From: Cellulomonas terrae
GTDB taxonomy: Bacteria; Actinomycetota; Actinomycetes; Actinomycetales; Cellulomonadaceae
Direction: 5' to 3'
Assembly: GCF_007990265.1 (NCBI RefSeq)
Contig: NZ_BJWH01000013.1
Location: 53,586-117,585 of the forward strand
DNA length: 64,000 nt
Shown here piece after piece: positions 1 to 12,119 of the stretch. The notes under the pieces were generated by a model, which ran no database searches, was not told where the DNA came from, and worked only from the letters and a program-made list of their open reading frames with translations. Each line of letters begins with the position of its first letter. Within the stretch, counting starts at the first letter, position 1. Position numbers and translations under genes: made by a program.

Positions 1-408
1 CGAGGGTGAGGGGATCCAGCCGATGAGCTCCCTGGTCTACTTCTCCTCCGCCTCGGACAACACCCACCGGTTCGTGCAGAAGCTCGGTCTGCCGGCGGAG
101 CGCATCCCGCTGCGCCCGACGGACCCGTTCCTGCACGCCTCCGAGCCGTACGTGCTGATCCTGCCGACGTACGGCGGGGGCAACGAGGGTGGCGCAGTAC
201 CGAAGCAGGTCATCAAGTTCCTCAACGACGAGGACAACCGTGCTCTGATCCGCGGAGTCATCGCGGCCGGCAACACGAACTTCGGCGAGAAGTACTGCAT
301 CGCAGGGGACATCATCGCGGCCAAGTGCCACGTCCCCTACCTGTACGGCTTCGAGCTCATGGGTACGACCGAGGACGTGCACAACGTCCGTGAGGGATTG
401 GGAAGATT

Positions 409-3565
<3,157 letters not shown>

Positions 3566-3584
3566 CCCCGTCGCTCGACGCGCA

Positions 3585-3618
3585 CGAACGGCCGGCCCTC
3601 TCGGGGTCCGGCCGTTCG
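3585..3618 (+). terminator. Intrinsic-type hairpin ending nrdIEF
   Basis: An 11-bp perfect inverted repeat (CGAACGGCCGG / CCGGCCGTTCG) with a 12-base loop lies 19 bases past the nrdF stop. There is no long U tract, as is common in high-GC actinobacteria. It could also stop transcription arriving from the convergent gene at 3663. Confidence 0.7.
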
Positions 3619-3662
3619 GTCGTTCCCGGCTGCCCGGCCTGCTCGACGCGTCGGCGATCGGA

Positions 3663-4133
3663 CTAGAGCAGCGGCCCGCCGCGCTCCACCATCACCGGAC
3701 CACCGATCGGCTCGGCCGCGCCGGGCACGTCGCGGTACCGGTGGGCGACGACGATGCTGGCCCGGCCCCGGTCGGACGCCTCCACGAACACGGCGTCCTG
3801 CCGCTGCCCGTCCAGGGTCAGGTACCCGTCCCACGCGACGGCGGCGCGGACGGCGGTGCTCGCGACCCTGACCTGGTCACGGGCGTGCTGCTGCGCGGCC
3901 GTCAGCTCGTCCATGAAGCGGTTGAGGGCCCGATGGCCGTCGGCGTTCTCGATGATCGCGAACGGGATGAGCGGGCCGCCCTCGGGCACGACCGAGGTGA
4001 CCGCGTGTCCGAGCGCGAGCTCGGCGAGCGCCATGAGCTCCTCGGACGGTTCGCCCTCGACGCTCGGCGGCACCGACGCGGGCGCCGCGGTTGCGGGGGC
4101 AGGAGAACGACGACGGAAGAGTCCCATGGCCAT
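3663..4133 (-). CDS. Hypothetical protein, 156 residues
   Basis: I do not recognise a family with certainty. The protein starts with a short basic stretch (MAMGLFRRRS), then a Pro/Ala linker, then a compact soluble domain of about 120 residues with alternating beta strands and one helix (DELTAAQQHARDQVRVASTAVRAA). No signal peptide, cofactor motif or catalytic motif is visible. ATG 4133 and ATG 4127 are both possible starts; neither has a clear ribosome site. It is convergent with nrdF and transcribed away from the DUF2510 gene at 4305. Confidence 0.65.
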   Translation of the reverse strand: MAMGLFRRRSPAPATAAPASVPPSVEGEPSEELMALAELALGHAVTSVVPEGGPLIPFAIIENADGHRALNRFMDELTAAQQHARDQVRVASTAVRAAVAWDGYLTLDGQRQDAVFVEASDRGRASIVVAHRYRDVPGAAEPIGGPVMVERGGPLL

Positions 4134-4304
4134 GAGTCGGCCGCGTGCCCGTCCGGCTTGAGGCGAGCCGACGGAACGCATCCGAGGGAACCGAGCGCGA
4201 CCGGTGTCGCTCGTCCTGGCTCGGCGCTCAACCTCGCGCGACGAACGGCCGATTCCCCTGCGGAGACGGCCGTTCGCCGTCGACCCCTGAGTCCTGGAGC
4301 CGTC

Positions 4305-5159
4305 GTGGATGCCGTCGCACCGAGCTGGTACCCGGACCCGCAGCGGGACGGGATGCTCCGGTGGTGGGACGGCACGCGCTGGACGGAGCACGTGCAGCCG
4401 GCGCGGGCAGCGGGCAAGCCGGTGTTCGGTCAGGAGGTCACCGGCGGGATCGGACCGGTCACGTGGTACGGCCCGAACGAGCAGATGACCCATGCCTACC
4501 CCCCGGTGACTGACGAGCGGTACGCGGGCTCGCCCCTCGCCGCGCTGCTGGCCGAGCACTCCCGCTCCGAGGGGGGAGACGTGCAGGTGGCGGGGGAGCA
4601 CCAGGCGGCTCTCGAAGCCGTCTACCAGCTCCGCGCGAAGGGCGGAGTGCTGGGCGCGCTCGCGGGAATCGGCGAGCAGCTGCTCGTGGACGCGGTCAGC
4701 GACGCGCTGCCCGCCGGGGCGCGACCTGCAGTGGCAACCCCCGGGCCTGACGGGATCGCGCCCTACGGCGCGTCGAACACGGTCGTGTGGTCGCCGAGCG
4801 GTCCAGCGCCGGCGCAGGACTCCGGGCTCGGCCACCCGCGACCGGCGGTGGAGAGCCCGTCGACGCAGGCGGAGAGCCCGTGGACCCGGTCCGATGCGGC
4901 CCAGGCCGGGTATCAGGCTGCCAGCGTGGCGGTCCGTGGTGCGGCGACGGTCGTCGGGATGCTCGGCCTGATCAGCAGCCTCGGTGCGGCGGTGCTCGTC
5001 ATGCTCATCGGGGTGGTCATCGCCTTCGGGGGTTCGACGGGTGACGGACCCGACTGGCTCATCTGGATGTTCCCCCTGATCGGTGCCGTCGGCGTCGTGC
5101 TCACTGCCACGAGGCTCGCCAGCGGGGTGAGAGCGTCCCGCACCTCGAGGGGATCCTGA
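4305..5159 (+). CDS. DUF2510-domain membrane protein
   Basis: 284 residues. The N-terminal 30 residues form a DUF2510 motif: APSWYPDPQRDGMLRWWDG followed by RWTEHV, a short Trp-rich module common in actinobacterial membrane proteins. A long Pro/Ser/Ala-rich middle follows, then two transmembrane helices near residues 215-245 and 255-272 and a basic tail. GTG 4305 is chosen because GGAG sits 5 bases upstream and because it places the DUF2510 motif at the N-terminus. Substrate and partners are unknown; the module is thought to act at the membrane. Confidence 0.75.
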   Translation: MDAVAPSWYPDPQRDGMLRWWDGTRWTEHVQPARAAGKPVFGQEVTGGIGPVTWYGPNEQMTHAYPPVTDERYAGSPLAALLAEHSRSEGGDVQVAGEHQAALEAVYQLRAKGGVLGALAGIGEQLLVDAVSDALPAGARPAVATPGPDGIAPYGASNTVVWSPSGPAPAQDSGLGHPRPAVESPSTQAESPWTRSDAAQAGYQAASVAVRGAATVVGMLGLISSLGAAVLVMLIGVVIAFGGSTGDGPDWLIWMFPLIGAVGVVLTATRLASGVRASRTSRGS

Positions 5160-5254
5160 CCTGCGGGTTAGCCAGGCCTTCCTTTCTAGGCAGGGTGCGC
5201 GGACGGGTCTACGGTCGGGAGAAGCACGCACGTCCCGCCCCCACGGAGGTAGAC

Positions 5255-5554
5255 ATGAGCACCCTGATGGACATGCCCGCAGTCGCCGAGTGCTCGGTCG
5301 CCGGCTGCTCGTACAACGACCACTCCCACTGCCACGCCGCCGCCGTGAACATCGGCGGCACCACGGGCGACGCGCAGTGCACCACGTTCTTCCCGCTCGG
5401 CACCAAGGGCGGCCTCGACAAGGTGATCACTCACGTCGGCGCCTGCCAGCGCGCCGAGTGCGTCCACAACTCGTCGCTCGAGTGCACCGCGGACTCGATC
5501 CGCGTGGGCGCGGGCCACGAGGAGGCGGACTGCCTGACCTTCAGCCCGCGCTGA
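5255..5554 (+). CDS. DUF1540 Cys-rich small protein (two repeats)
   Basis: 99 residues with two tandem DUF1540-like units, each with four cysteines. The first has AECSVAGCSYND, then C and DAQCTTFF; the second has GACQRAECVHNSS, then C and EADCLTFS. The spacing suggests metal binding, probably zinc or iron, but no function is established. ATG 5255 is preceded by a perfect GGAGGT (5245-5250). A 16-bp hairpin (5564-5600) lies directly downstream, so the gene is probably a monocistron. Confidence 0.85.
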   Translation: MSTLMDMPAVAECSVAGCSYNDHSHCHAAAVNIGGTTGDAQCTTFFPLGTKGGLDKVITHVGACQRAECVHNSSLECTADSIRVGAGHEEADCLTFSPR

Positions 5555-5563
5555 CCCGGACGT

Positions 5564-5600
5564 GACGACGGCCGCCCCGCTGACCGGGGCGGCCGTCGTC
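5564..5600. terminator. Bidirectional terminator hairpin, 16-bp stem
   Basis: Perfect inverted repeat, 5564-5579 against 5585-5600 (GACGACGGCCGCCCCG and its complement), with a 5-base loop. It sits between the convergent DUF1540 gene and the phosphotransferase gene, so it can serve both. Confidence 0.8.
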
Positions 5601-5612
5601 GTGTCCGGAACC

Positions 5613-6491
5613 TCAGGGGTGCGCGGCGACCTCGACGAGGTCCCGCACGAGGACCGCCGCCGCGGGGACGAGCTCGCGTTCGCCGGGGACCAGTGAGGGG
5701 TCCTGGGCGCGCAGGGCAGCCGCCGCGTCCAGCTCGGCGAGCGGGTCCACGTCGGTGGCCGCCAGGAACGCGGCCAGGAGCGCCCGCGCAGCCTGCGAGT
5801 ACACGCCGCCGGCGTCGACGGCGACCTCGGCGATGATCAGGGCGGTCAGCGAGACGTCGAGCTCTGGGGTGCCGGAGCGGGCGTTCGCCCAGTCGACCAG
5901 CGCCGGCCCGTGGGTCTCGGTGAGGAACACGTTGCCGGGGTGCAGGTCGAGGTGGACGACCACCGACCCGGGCGTGACCTGGGGCCATGCCCCGGCGTGG
6001 TCCGGTCCCCACCCGGCCGGTGCGGGGATCGCGTGCAGGCGCGTGTGCAGGTCGTGCAGGATGCCGGCCGCGTCGGACAGCGAGACCTCACCGGCGGCGA
6101 GCGCCTGCAGGAGGGTCGGTCCGTGCAGGCGTTCCATGACCAGGTCGGGACCGCTGGCTGCGAGGACGGCGGGTGCGGGGAAGCCGTGCGCGACGACGTG
6201 CCGCAGCAGGTGGACCTCGGAACAGGCGTCGGTGCCGGAGCGGTAGCGGCGCAGGACGTGCGAGTCGTCGAGGGCGAACACGTCGGCGGTCGCACCGGAG
6301 GCGAGGATCGGGCCGGGTTCGGCGGAGGCGTTGAGGGCCTCGTCGACGGGAGGGAGCGGCTGGTCGACGGGGATCGTCGAGCGGCGGTCGGGCTGGGTGG
6401 GGAGGTCGGGCGGGTACGACTCAGCGACCTCTGCGGCCCTTCGTTCTGAAGGCGTCGTGGGGTCGCTCGGAGCAAGTCCAGCGGAGTTCAT
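5613..6491 (-). CDS. Aminoglycoside phosphotransferase-family kinase (APH/choline kinase fold)
   Basis: 292 residues with the APH-type catalytic loop VVHLDLHPGN near 178-187 (catalytic Asp, metal-binding Asn) and the metal-binding DWANA near 200. The substrate cannot be told from sequence; such proteins phosphorylate small molecules, and resistance should not be assumed. The N-lobe begins after about 55 disordered Pro/Ser-rich residues. ATG 6491 is preferred over an upstream GTG at 6533 because TACCGT ends exactly 6 bases before it, the leaderless layout seen repeatedly in this window. Confidence 0.8.
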   Translation of the reverse strand: MNSAGLAPSDPTTPSERRAAEVAESYPPDLPTQPDRRSTIPVDQPLPPVDEALNASAEPGPILASGATADVFALDDSHVLRRYRSGTDACSEVHLLRHVVAHGFPAPAVLAASGPDLVMERLHGPTLLQALAAGEVSLSDAAGILHDLHTRLHAIPAPAGWGPDHAGAWPQVTPGSVVVHLDLHPGNVFLTETHGPALVDWANARSGTPELDVSLTALIIAEVAVDAGGVYSQAARALLAAFLAATDVDPLAELDAAAALRAQDPSLVPGERELVPAAAVLVRDLVEVAAHP

Positions 6492-6591
6492 GGATCGACG
6501 GTAGACGCATTCGCCCGAGATGTCCCCCGCCACCTACCAAGAAGTCCCTGACCTGCGCTTTACCTCCTGGACACCTGTCGAGAAGGCGAGG

Positions 6592-7434
6592 TCAGGGTCG
6601 GGCGACCCTGTCGAGCATCCGCAGAGCATCTTCGTGGGTGGCCGGGAGGGACTCGATCCAGACCCGGACCGGCTGCCGCGTGGACGCGCGGACCTGGAGG
6701 AGCTCGCACCGGCGCGCGATCTCGGCGTGCAGGGCCTCGAGCGGAGGGTGCGGGTCCTCGTCGGCGCGCGCGAGGACGGCGAAGACGCCGCCGCCGAGCG
6801 TGGCCATCGGGTGGCCGTCGCCGTAGGTCACGGTCATCGCGGCGCCCACCGCGGCGGACCGGGCGGCCCGGGTGAACGGGTCGACGTCCCCGGTGGCCAC
6901 GTCGATGAGCACGAGGTGGTGCCCGAGCTCGGCCGCGGTGCGGGCGCGCTGGGTGGGCAGGGCCGCGTCGCGGTAGGTCTCCGCGAGCCTCAGCGCCAGG
7001 TACTGCCGGCTCGGCAGCCCCGACTCGGGGTCCAGCGCGGCACCCACGACGACGGCGCCGGCCTGCGCGTCGGCCCAGCCCTCGCACAGGGCGCGCAGGA
7101 CGGGCATCGGCGGCTCGTCGGCGCCGAGCGTCCGGTAGAGGCAGGCGAGGTCGTCCAGCGTCTCGCCGATCCCGACGCCGTCGTAGCCGCGGGCATGGCC
7201 CAGCTCGGTCGCGGCGCCCACGGCGTCGCCCGAGGAGAGCAGGGCGGTCGCGAGCGCGTCGACGGCCGGGTGGTACCAGTCGGACGGGCGCAGCCACACG
7301 GAACCGACGCTCTCGTCGCGCCACCGTTCCCGGAGCGCAGAGGGCATCGCGTCCGTCGGCAGCGCGGCGTTGTTGAACCCTGAGTTGATCGTCACGCTGG
7401 ATGAGAGGCCAACACCTGTCGGGTGTGACGCCAC
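6592..7434 (-). CDS. Degenerate GGDEF-like protein
   Basis: About 280 residues. The N-terminal half is helical and may be TPR-like. The C-terminal half keeps the outline of a diguanylate cyclase: DPESGLPSRQYLALRL matches the D-x-x-TGL-x-NR entry motif, HHLVLIDV matches the first metal-binding strand, and TLGGGVFAVLARAD occupies the position of the R-x-GGDEF hairpin, where GGDEF has become GGGVF. Cyclase activity is therefore unlikely; a binding or regulatory role is inferred. GTG 7434 or GTG 7395 could be the start. It is divergent from the sigma-factor fusion gene. Confidence 0.6.
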   Translation of the reverse strand: MASHPTGVGLSSSVTINSGFNNAALPTDAMPSALRERWRDESVGSVWLRPSDWYHPAVDALATALLSSGDAVGAATELGHARGYDGVGIGETLDDLACLYRTLGADEPPMPVLRALCEGWADAQAGAVVVGAALDPESGLPSRQYLALRLAETYRDAALPTQRARTAAELGHHLVLIDVATGDVDPFTRAARSAAVGAAMTVTYGDGHPMATLGGGVFAVLARADEDPHPPLEALHAEIARRCELLQVRASTRQPVRVWIESLPATHEDALRMLDRVARP

Positions 7435-7534
7435 TCCGGAGGCTTTTCACCCGGCGAGCTTCACCCTGCTTATGTAGAAAGGTCGCATATGGCAGGCTGT
7501 GCGCTCGACGAAGGAAAGCCGACGGGAGCCGTTC

Positions 7535-10500
7535 GTGTCTGCAAGCACGCAGCTGGAGGGCGGTGTCACCGGGGACGCGGAGCTGATCGCCTCTGCGCGC
7601 TCCGGAGACACGGCTGCCATCGGCGCGCTCTACGAGCGGCACGCGGGCGCTGCCTGGGTCGTCGCGCGGCAGTACTCGGACTCCCCGGAGGACGCCGACG
7701 ACGTCGTGGCGGACTCGTTCACGGCCGTCTTCGGCGCCATCGAGCGCGGCAACGGACCTGAGGCTGCTTTCCGCGCGTACCTCTTCACCGTCGTCCGGCG
7801 CGTGGCAGGCCTGCGCCGCGAGAAGAACCGTCGCGTCCAGCCGACCGACGACATCGCCGTGCTCGAGGCGGGCACCGCCCTGGCCGGCACCGCGGAGGAG
7901 CCTGCGCTCGCCGGCTTCGAGCGCGGGGTCGTCGCCCGGGCGTTCCACTCGTTGCCGGAGCGGTGGCAGGCCGTGCTGTGGCACACCGAGGTCGAGGGGC
8001 TGACGCCGGCGGAGATCGCGCCCATCCTCGGGCTCACCGCCAACGGCACAGCCGCGCTCGCGTATCGCGCGCGCGAGGGTCTGCGGCAGGCCTACCTCCA
8101 GCAGCACCTGCAGGACCCGCTCGACGACGGGTGCCGGGCGGTCGCCGGCAAGCTCGGCGCCTACGTCCGCGGCGGCCTGGGCACGCGCGAGACCGGTCAG
8201 GTCGAGGCGCACCTCGAGGACTGCGGGACCTGTCGGGGCCTCCTGCTCGAGCTGGGCGACGTCAACCACGGGATGCGCGCGGTCATCGCCCCCCTCGTGC
8301 TCGGGCTGGCCGGGCTCGGCGCTCTCGGGTTCGCCCTGCCGGTCGGCGGCGGTCCCGCGGCGGGTGCCGCTGCCGCCGCGGCGGGCGGTGCCGGAGCGGG
8401 TGCGGGAGCCGGTGGGGTGGCGGCCGGCGGCTCCACGGCGGCCGGCGCCACGGCAGCGACCGGAGCGGTCGCCGCGGTCGGCGCCGGGGCGGGCGGTGCG
8501 GCTGCGACCGGCGGGGTGGCCGCGTTCCTCGCGGCGATCCCCCTCGGTGTCGCCGCGGCGGTCGTGGGGAGCGTCGCGCTCGCCGCAGTGGCCGCGGTCG
8601 CCATCGCCAACCTGCTGAGCTCCCCCGAGGAGCCGGTCGTCGCCGCCCCGGAACCGACCTCCAGCGAGTCCGCCAGCAGCACCCCCGAACCCACACCGAG
8701 CGCCAGTGCGGCCGCGACGCCCCAGCCGACGGACATCCCGACGCCCGAGCCCACCGACGTGCCGACCGACGACACCGACGTCGTCGTCGACGACGAGGAG
8801 GAGGCGCCCGACGACGGCGACGTGACGGCCGACGGCCCCGTCACCGCGGTGCCACCCACGGTCCCGGTCGTCCCCGTGGTCCCGCCGGCGCCCTCTCCGG
8901 CGTCCGTGTCGATCGACGTACCGTCCGGCGGGCTCACCCTCGAAGCCGGGCTCGGCGGTCAGGAGCTCGTGGTCGGGCTCCTCAACAGCGGGGGCACCGT
9001 GGCGACGAACCTGGTCGCGGAGGTGACCCTCCCCGACGGTGTCGCGCTCGACGGCGTCGCGGCGGCGGCCCTCGACGGGCTCGCCGGAGGTCGCTTCGCG
9101 GTGATGGGTGCGGCCGGCTGGGTCTGCGTCGTCGGCGAGGGCGCCAACGTGGCCCGCTGCACGCTCGACCGCCTGCCGCCCCTGTCGACGTCGACCCTCG
9201 CGCTGCGCGTCTCGATCGACGAGTCCTTCGACCGGGCGGACGGCGAGATCGGTCTGCACGTCCGCGGTGCCGGCATCGACTATGTCGCGCCGCCCATCCG
9301 GGTCGCCATCGCGCCGTCGCCGGCTCGCCTCGCGCTGCGCAGCGTGCCCTCCACCGTCGCGCTGGTGAACGGGCGGACCCGTCAGCTGGACCTGCCCGTC
9401 GCGAACATGGGCGGCACCGGGATCCCGACCGGGGCCGGCACCGTCGTCGCACACCTGCCGGCGGGCGTCACCGGGACCGTCGCGCCGGGGTCGGCCGCGT
9501 GGGTCTGCACCGGGGCGAGCCCGCTGACCTGCCACCCGGGTGCAGTCGGCGCTCGCGCGGACGCCCCGCTCTCCCTGCTGCTCTCGTCGGCCCCGACGGG
9601 TGTCCCGACCAGCGGGCTGCTCGCCGTCGAGCTGTCGCCGAGCGGGCGGCTGACCTCCGAGACCGTCACGGTGCCGTTCACCACCCAGCGTCCCGCCGCG
9701 CTCGCGATCTCGGGACCTGCCGCCGCGACCGTCGCCGTCGGGTCGCCCGCGACCGTCCCGCTGCGCGTCTCCAACACGGGTGACCTCCCGGCCCGGGGCG
9801 TCGCCGTCACGCTCAGCAGGCCCGAGGGTGTCGCGTTCGGCACGACGGCCGTCGTGCCCGGTGCCTGGACCTGCTCCGCGGGCGTGGCGCCGACCGTCGA
9901 GTGCACGACCGGGGTCATCGACGCGGGTGCCACGCTGGACCTGCCCGTCACCCTCGAGGCCGTCTCCGGATCGTTCGGCACGGTCGGTCCGGTGATCGCC
10001 TCCGCGCAGGCACCCGACGCCGATCCCGCCGCCGCGTTCGGCATCGCCGTCGACGCCGTCGCACCCGTGCTCACGCTGGACGAGGGCGACCCGCAGGTCT
10101 GGATCGGCAGCGGCGCGACAGGCACCGCGTCGTTCACGGTCCGCGCGAGCGGCGCCGACGCGGAGAGCACGCGCGCGACCCTGCGGCTGCCCCTCAACCT
10201 GCGCGCCGACCTCGAGGTCGTCGCGTCGCCCCCGCAGGCGTGCACGGAGTCCCCGGACGAGCGCACCGTGACCTGCGACCTGCAGACGGTGACCGCCGGC
10301 TCGACCGTGCAGGTCCTGGTCGGCGTCCGGTCGGTCGGCAGCGCGCGAGGGACCGTGGCGGTCGGCGTGGAGGCCCTGGGCGCGTCGGCGCAGAGCCAGA
10401 GCTCGGTGCAGACGTCGTCGGCCGGCCTGGACGTGCGCGACAGCTTCACGCACGCGGACGTCACCGAGGTCGGCGCCCCGCTCCTGTCCTGCTCCCCGAC

Positions 10501-11398
10501 CGTCACCACGTGCGCCCCGGCCGTCGAGAAGGGCGACCGGGACAACAACTCGTTCGCGATGGTGCCGCTCGACGAGGCGCAGACCGTGCCCAAGGCCCCG
10601 CGCACCTCCGTCCCCGTGTCGTCGACCTCGCGGCTCGTCGTCCCCGTCGGCCGCGAGATTCTGTTCGCCGGCCTGTACTGGTCGGCGAACGCGGGCCCCA
10701 AGGACGCCTGGAGCGCGCCCCTCACGTCGGCGCACCTGCGCGGGCCCGGGGGCTCGTACACCCAGGTCACCGGCACGACGCTCGCGCAGCCGACCGACAA
10801 CGCCAACCGGCGCTACTACCAGTCGTTCGCGGACGTCACCGCCCTCGTGGCGGCCGGCGGTGCGGGGGACTGGTCGGTCGCCGACATCGCGGTGAGCGCC
10901 ACGTCCACCGACACCGAGCGGACGTACTACGCGGGCTGGTCCCTCGTCGTCGTGTTCGCGGACCCCACGTCGGACGCGTCGGTGACCGTGTACGACGGCG
11001 GCCAGTGGATCGGCCACGCCCAGCAGCCGGTCGCGTTCGAGTTCGCCGCCGACGCCGGCACCCTCGCCCGGATCGGCGTGGTGGCCTGGGAGGGCGACCG
11101 GACCGGCACCGGAGACAGCCTCGTGCTGGGCGACACGTGCCTCGGGACCCCGACCGCTCCCGCGCAGCGCGCCCTCGTGCCGACGCGCTGGGGCGGGTCG
11201 GACGGCGCCGCGTCGAACGCCTTCGACTCCACCGCCACAGGCTGGCGGGCCACGAACTCGCTCGGCACCGACGCGAAGGGCTTCCGGCCGGTCAGGCTCG
11301 CGTGCGACGTGAGCTCGCTGACGGCCCTGACCGCCGGGGACCAGTTCCTCATCGGGGCCATCACGCTGCGGTCCGAGCCGGTCCCGCCGGTCGGCTGA
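7535..11398 (+). CDS. ECF sigma factor / zinc anti-sigma / membrane / adhesin-like fusion protein
   Basis: A single 1287-residue protein with unusual order. Residues 15-95 are sigma-70 region 2 (GDAELIASARSGDTAAIGAL, then DADDVVADSFTAVF). Residues 135-190 are region 4 with the helix-turn-helix LTPAEIAPILGLTANGTAAL. Residues 198-240 form a zf-HC2/ZAS anti-sigma module with H226-x3-C230-x2-C233. Hydrophobic stretches lie at about 249-270 and 326-360, separated by a Gly/Ala-rich stretch. A Pro/Thr/Asp linker follows (365-455). Then come four DUF11-like beta repeats with W-x-C...C pairs near 528, 655, 777 and 902, and a final ~320-residue domain like those next to DUF11 repeats in large actinobacterial surface proteins. 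GTG 7535 is chosen because GGGAG lies 7 bases upstream; GTG 7499 is possible. Signalling by envelope sensing and proteolytic release is inference. Confidence 0.85.
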   Translation: MSASTQLEGGVTGDAELIASARSGDTAAIGALYERHAGAAWVVARQYSDSPEDADDVVADSFTAVFGAIERGNGPEAAFRAYLFTVVRRVAGLRREKNRRVQPTDDIAVLEAGTALAGTAEEPALAGFERGVVARAFHSLPERWQAVLWHTEVEGLTPAEIAPILGLTANGTAALAYRAREGLRQAYLQQHLQDPLDDGCRAVAGKLGAYVRGGLGTRETGQVEAHLEDCGTCRGLLLELGDVNHGMRAVIAPLVLGLAGLGALGFALPVGGGPAAGAAAAAAGGAGAGAGAGGVAAGGSTAAGATAATGAVAAVGAGAGGAAATGGVAAFLAAIPLGVAAAVVGSVALAAVAAVAIANLLSSPEEPVVAAPEPTSSESASSTPEPTPSASAAATPQPTDIPTPEPTDVPTDDTDVVVDDEEEAPDDGDVTADGPVTAVPPTVPVVPVVPPAPSPASVSIDVPSGGLTLEAGLGGQELVVGLLNSGGTVATNLVAEVTLPDGVALDGVAAAALDGLAGGRFAVMGAAGWVCVVGEGANVARCTLDRLPPLSTSTLALRVSIDESFDRADGEIGLHVRGAGIDYVAPPIRVAIAPSPARLALRSVPSTVALVNGRTRQLDLPVANMGGTGIPTGAGTVVAHLPAGVTGTVAPGSAAWVCTGASPLTCHPGAVGARADAPLSLLLSSAPTGVPTSGLLAVELSPSGRLTSETVTVPFTTQRPAALAISGPAAATVAVGSPATVPLRVSNTGDLPARGVAVTLSRPEGVAFGTTAVVPGAWTCSAGVAPTVECTTGVIDAGATLDLPVTLEAVSGSFGTVGPVIASAQAPDADPAAAFGIAVDAVAPVLTLDEGDPQVWIGSGATGTASFTVRASGADAESTRATLRLPLNLRADLEVVASPPQACTESPDERTVTCDLQTVTAGSTVQVLVGVRSVGSARGTVAVGVEALGASAQSQSSVQTSSAGLDVRDSFTHADVTEVGAPLLSCSPTVTTCAPAVEKGDRDNNSFAMVPLDEAQTVPKAPRTSVPVSSTSRLVVPVGREILFAGLYWSANAGPKDAWSAPLTSAHLRGPGGSYTQVTGTTLAQPTDNANRRYYQSFADVTALVAAGGAGDWSVADIAVSATSTDTERTYYAGWSLVVVFADPTSDASVTVYDGGQWIGHAQQPVAFEFAADAGTLARIGVVAWEGDRTGTGDSLVLGDTCLGTPTAPAQRALVPTRWGGSDGAASNAFDSTATGWRATNSLGTDAKGFRPVRLACDVSSLTALTAGDQFLIGAITLRSEPVPPVG

Positions 11399-11405
11399 GG
11401 TCGGC

Positions 11406-12071
11406 TCAGTCCGCCCGTTCCGTCACGGCGGCGACGGCCGCGTCGGTGGGCACGACCCCGCTGATCAGCTCGAGGGCCAGGCCCGCCGTGCGGGGCTCGT
11501 GCAGCAGGGCGACGAGCACCGCGGCGACGTCGGCGCGGGGCACCGAGCCGCGCGGCACCGAGTCGTCGAGCCGGACCGTCCCGGTCGCCGCGTCGTCGGT
11601 GAGCCCGCCGGGGCGCAGGATCGTCCAGTCGAGGTCGCGGGTCCGCAGGTCGAGCTCCGCGGCGCGCTTGGCGACGAGGTAGGCGGCGAACACCTCGTCG
11701 GTCCCCGGCGGCGGGGGAGCGCCCGCTCCCATCGACGAGACGAGCACGTACCGGCGCACGCCGGCCTGCTCGGCGCCGTCGGCCAGCAGCCCGGCCGCCG
11801 CACGGTCCACCGTGTCCTTGCGCTCGATTCCGCTGCCCGGTCCGGCGCCCGCGGCGAACACGACGGCGTCGGCGCCCGCGATCGCCTCGGCCACGTCCCG
11901 CGCGTTCGCGCGCTCCAGGTCGAGGACCACCGCCTCGGCACCGTCGGCGACAACGTCGTCGACGTGCTGGAGCTGACGGACGAGTGCGACGGGGACGTCA
12001 CCTCGTGCGGACAGGGCGCGGGACAGGTGTCGTGCGACCTGACCGTGGCCTCCGGCGATCGCTATGCGCAT
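11406..12071 (-). CDS. NAD(P)H-binding atypical short-chain dehydrogenase (NmrA/SDR_a5-like)
   Basis: 221 residues with an N-terminal Rossmann motif IAIAGGHGQVARHL (GGxGxxA form), the strand VVFAAGAGPGSG, and YVLVSSMGAG followed by a Y-x-x-x-K-like YLVAKRAAE. This is the typical layout of the short atypical SDRs annotated as NAD(P)H-binding or NAD-dependent epimerase-like proteins; the substrate is unknown. ATG 12071 is supported by TACCGT exactly 7 bases upstream (leaderless layout). It ends 8 bases from the convergent sigma-fusion gene. Confidence 0.85.
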   Translation of the reverse strand: MRIAIAGGHGQVARHLSRALSARGDVPVALVRQLQHVDDVVADGAEAVVLDLERANARDVAEAIAGADAVVFAAGAGPGSGIERKDTVDRAAAGLLADGAEQAGVRRYVLVSSMGAGAPPPPGTDEVFAAYLVAKRAAELDLRTRDLDWTILRPGGLTDDAATGTVRLDDSVPRGSVPRADVAAVLVALLHEPRTAGLALELISGVVPTDAAVAAVTERAD

Positions 12072-12119
12072 GACCCCCACGGTAGGCACGGCGACCCGGA
12101 CCTGCGAGCGGGGCGCTCC

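Noticed and set aside
5160..5190. Possible iron-box (DtxR/IdeR) upstream of the DUF1540 gene
   Set aside because: GTTAGCCAGGCC and the following TTCTAGGC do not make the required 19-bp palindrome; too many mismatches.
7441..7490. Possible promoter of the sigma fusion (TTTTCA and TATGTA)
   Set aside because: The spacing of about 20 bases is outside the usual range and no repeated motif supports it.
8350..8520. Gly/Ala-rich repeat in the sigma fusion as a tandem DNA repeat
   Set aside because: The DNA is compositionally biased but has no regular repeat unit.
6560..11017. Very long minus-strand open frame (about 1485 codons) opposite the sigma fusion
   Set aside because: It is an antisense shadow caused by high GC: the translation is Arg/Gly/Asp-rich low-complexity sequence with no domain, while the plus-strand frame has clear sigma, zinc and repeat domains.
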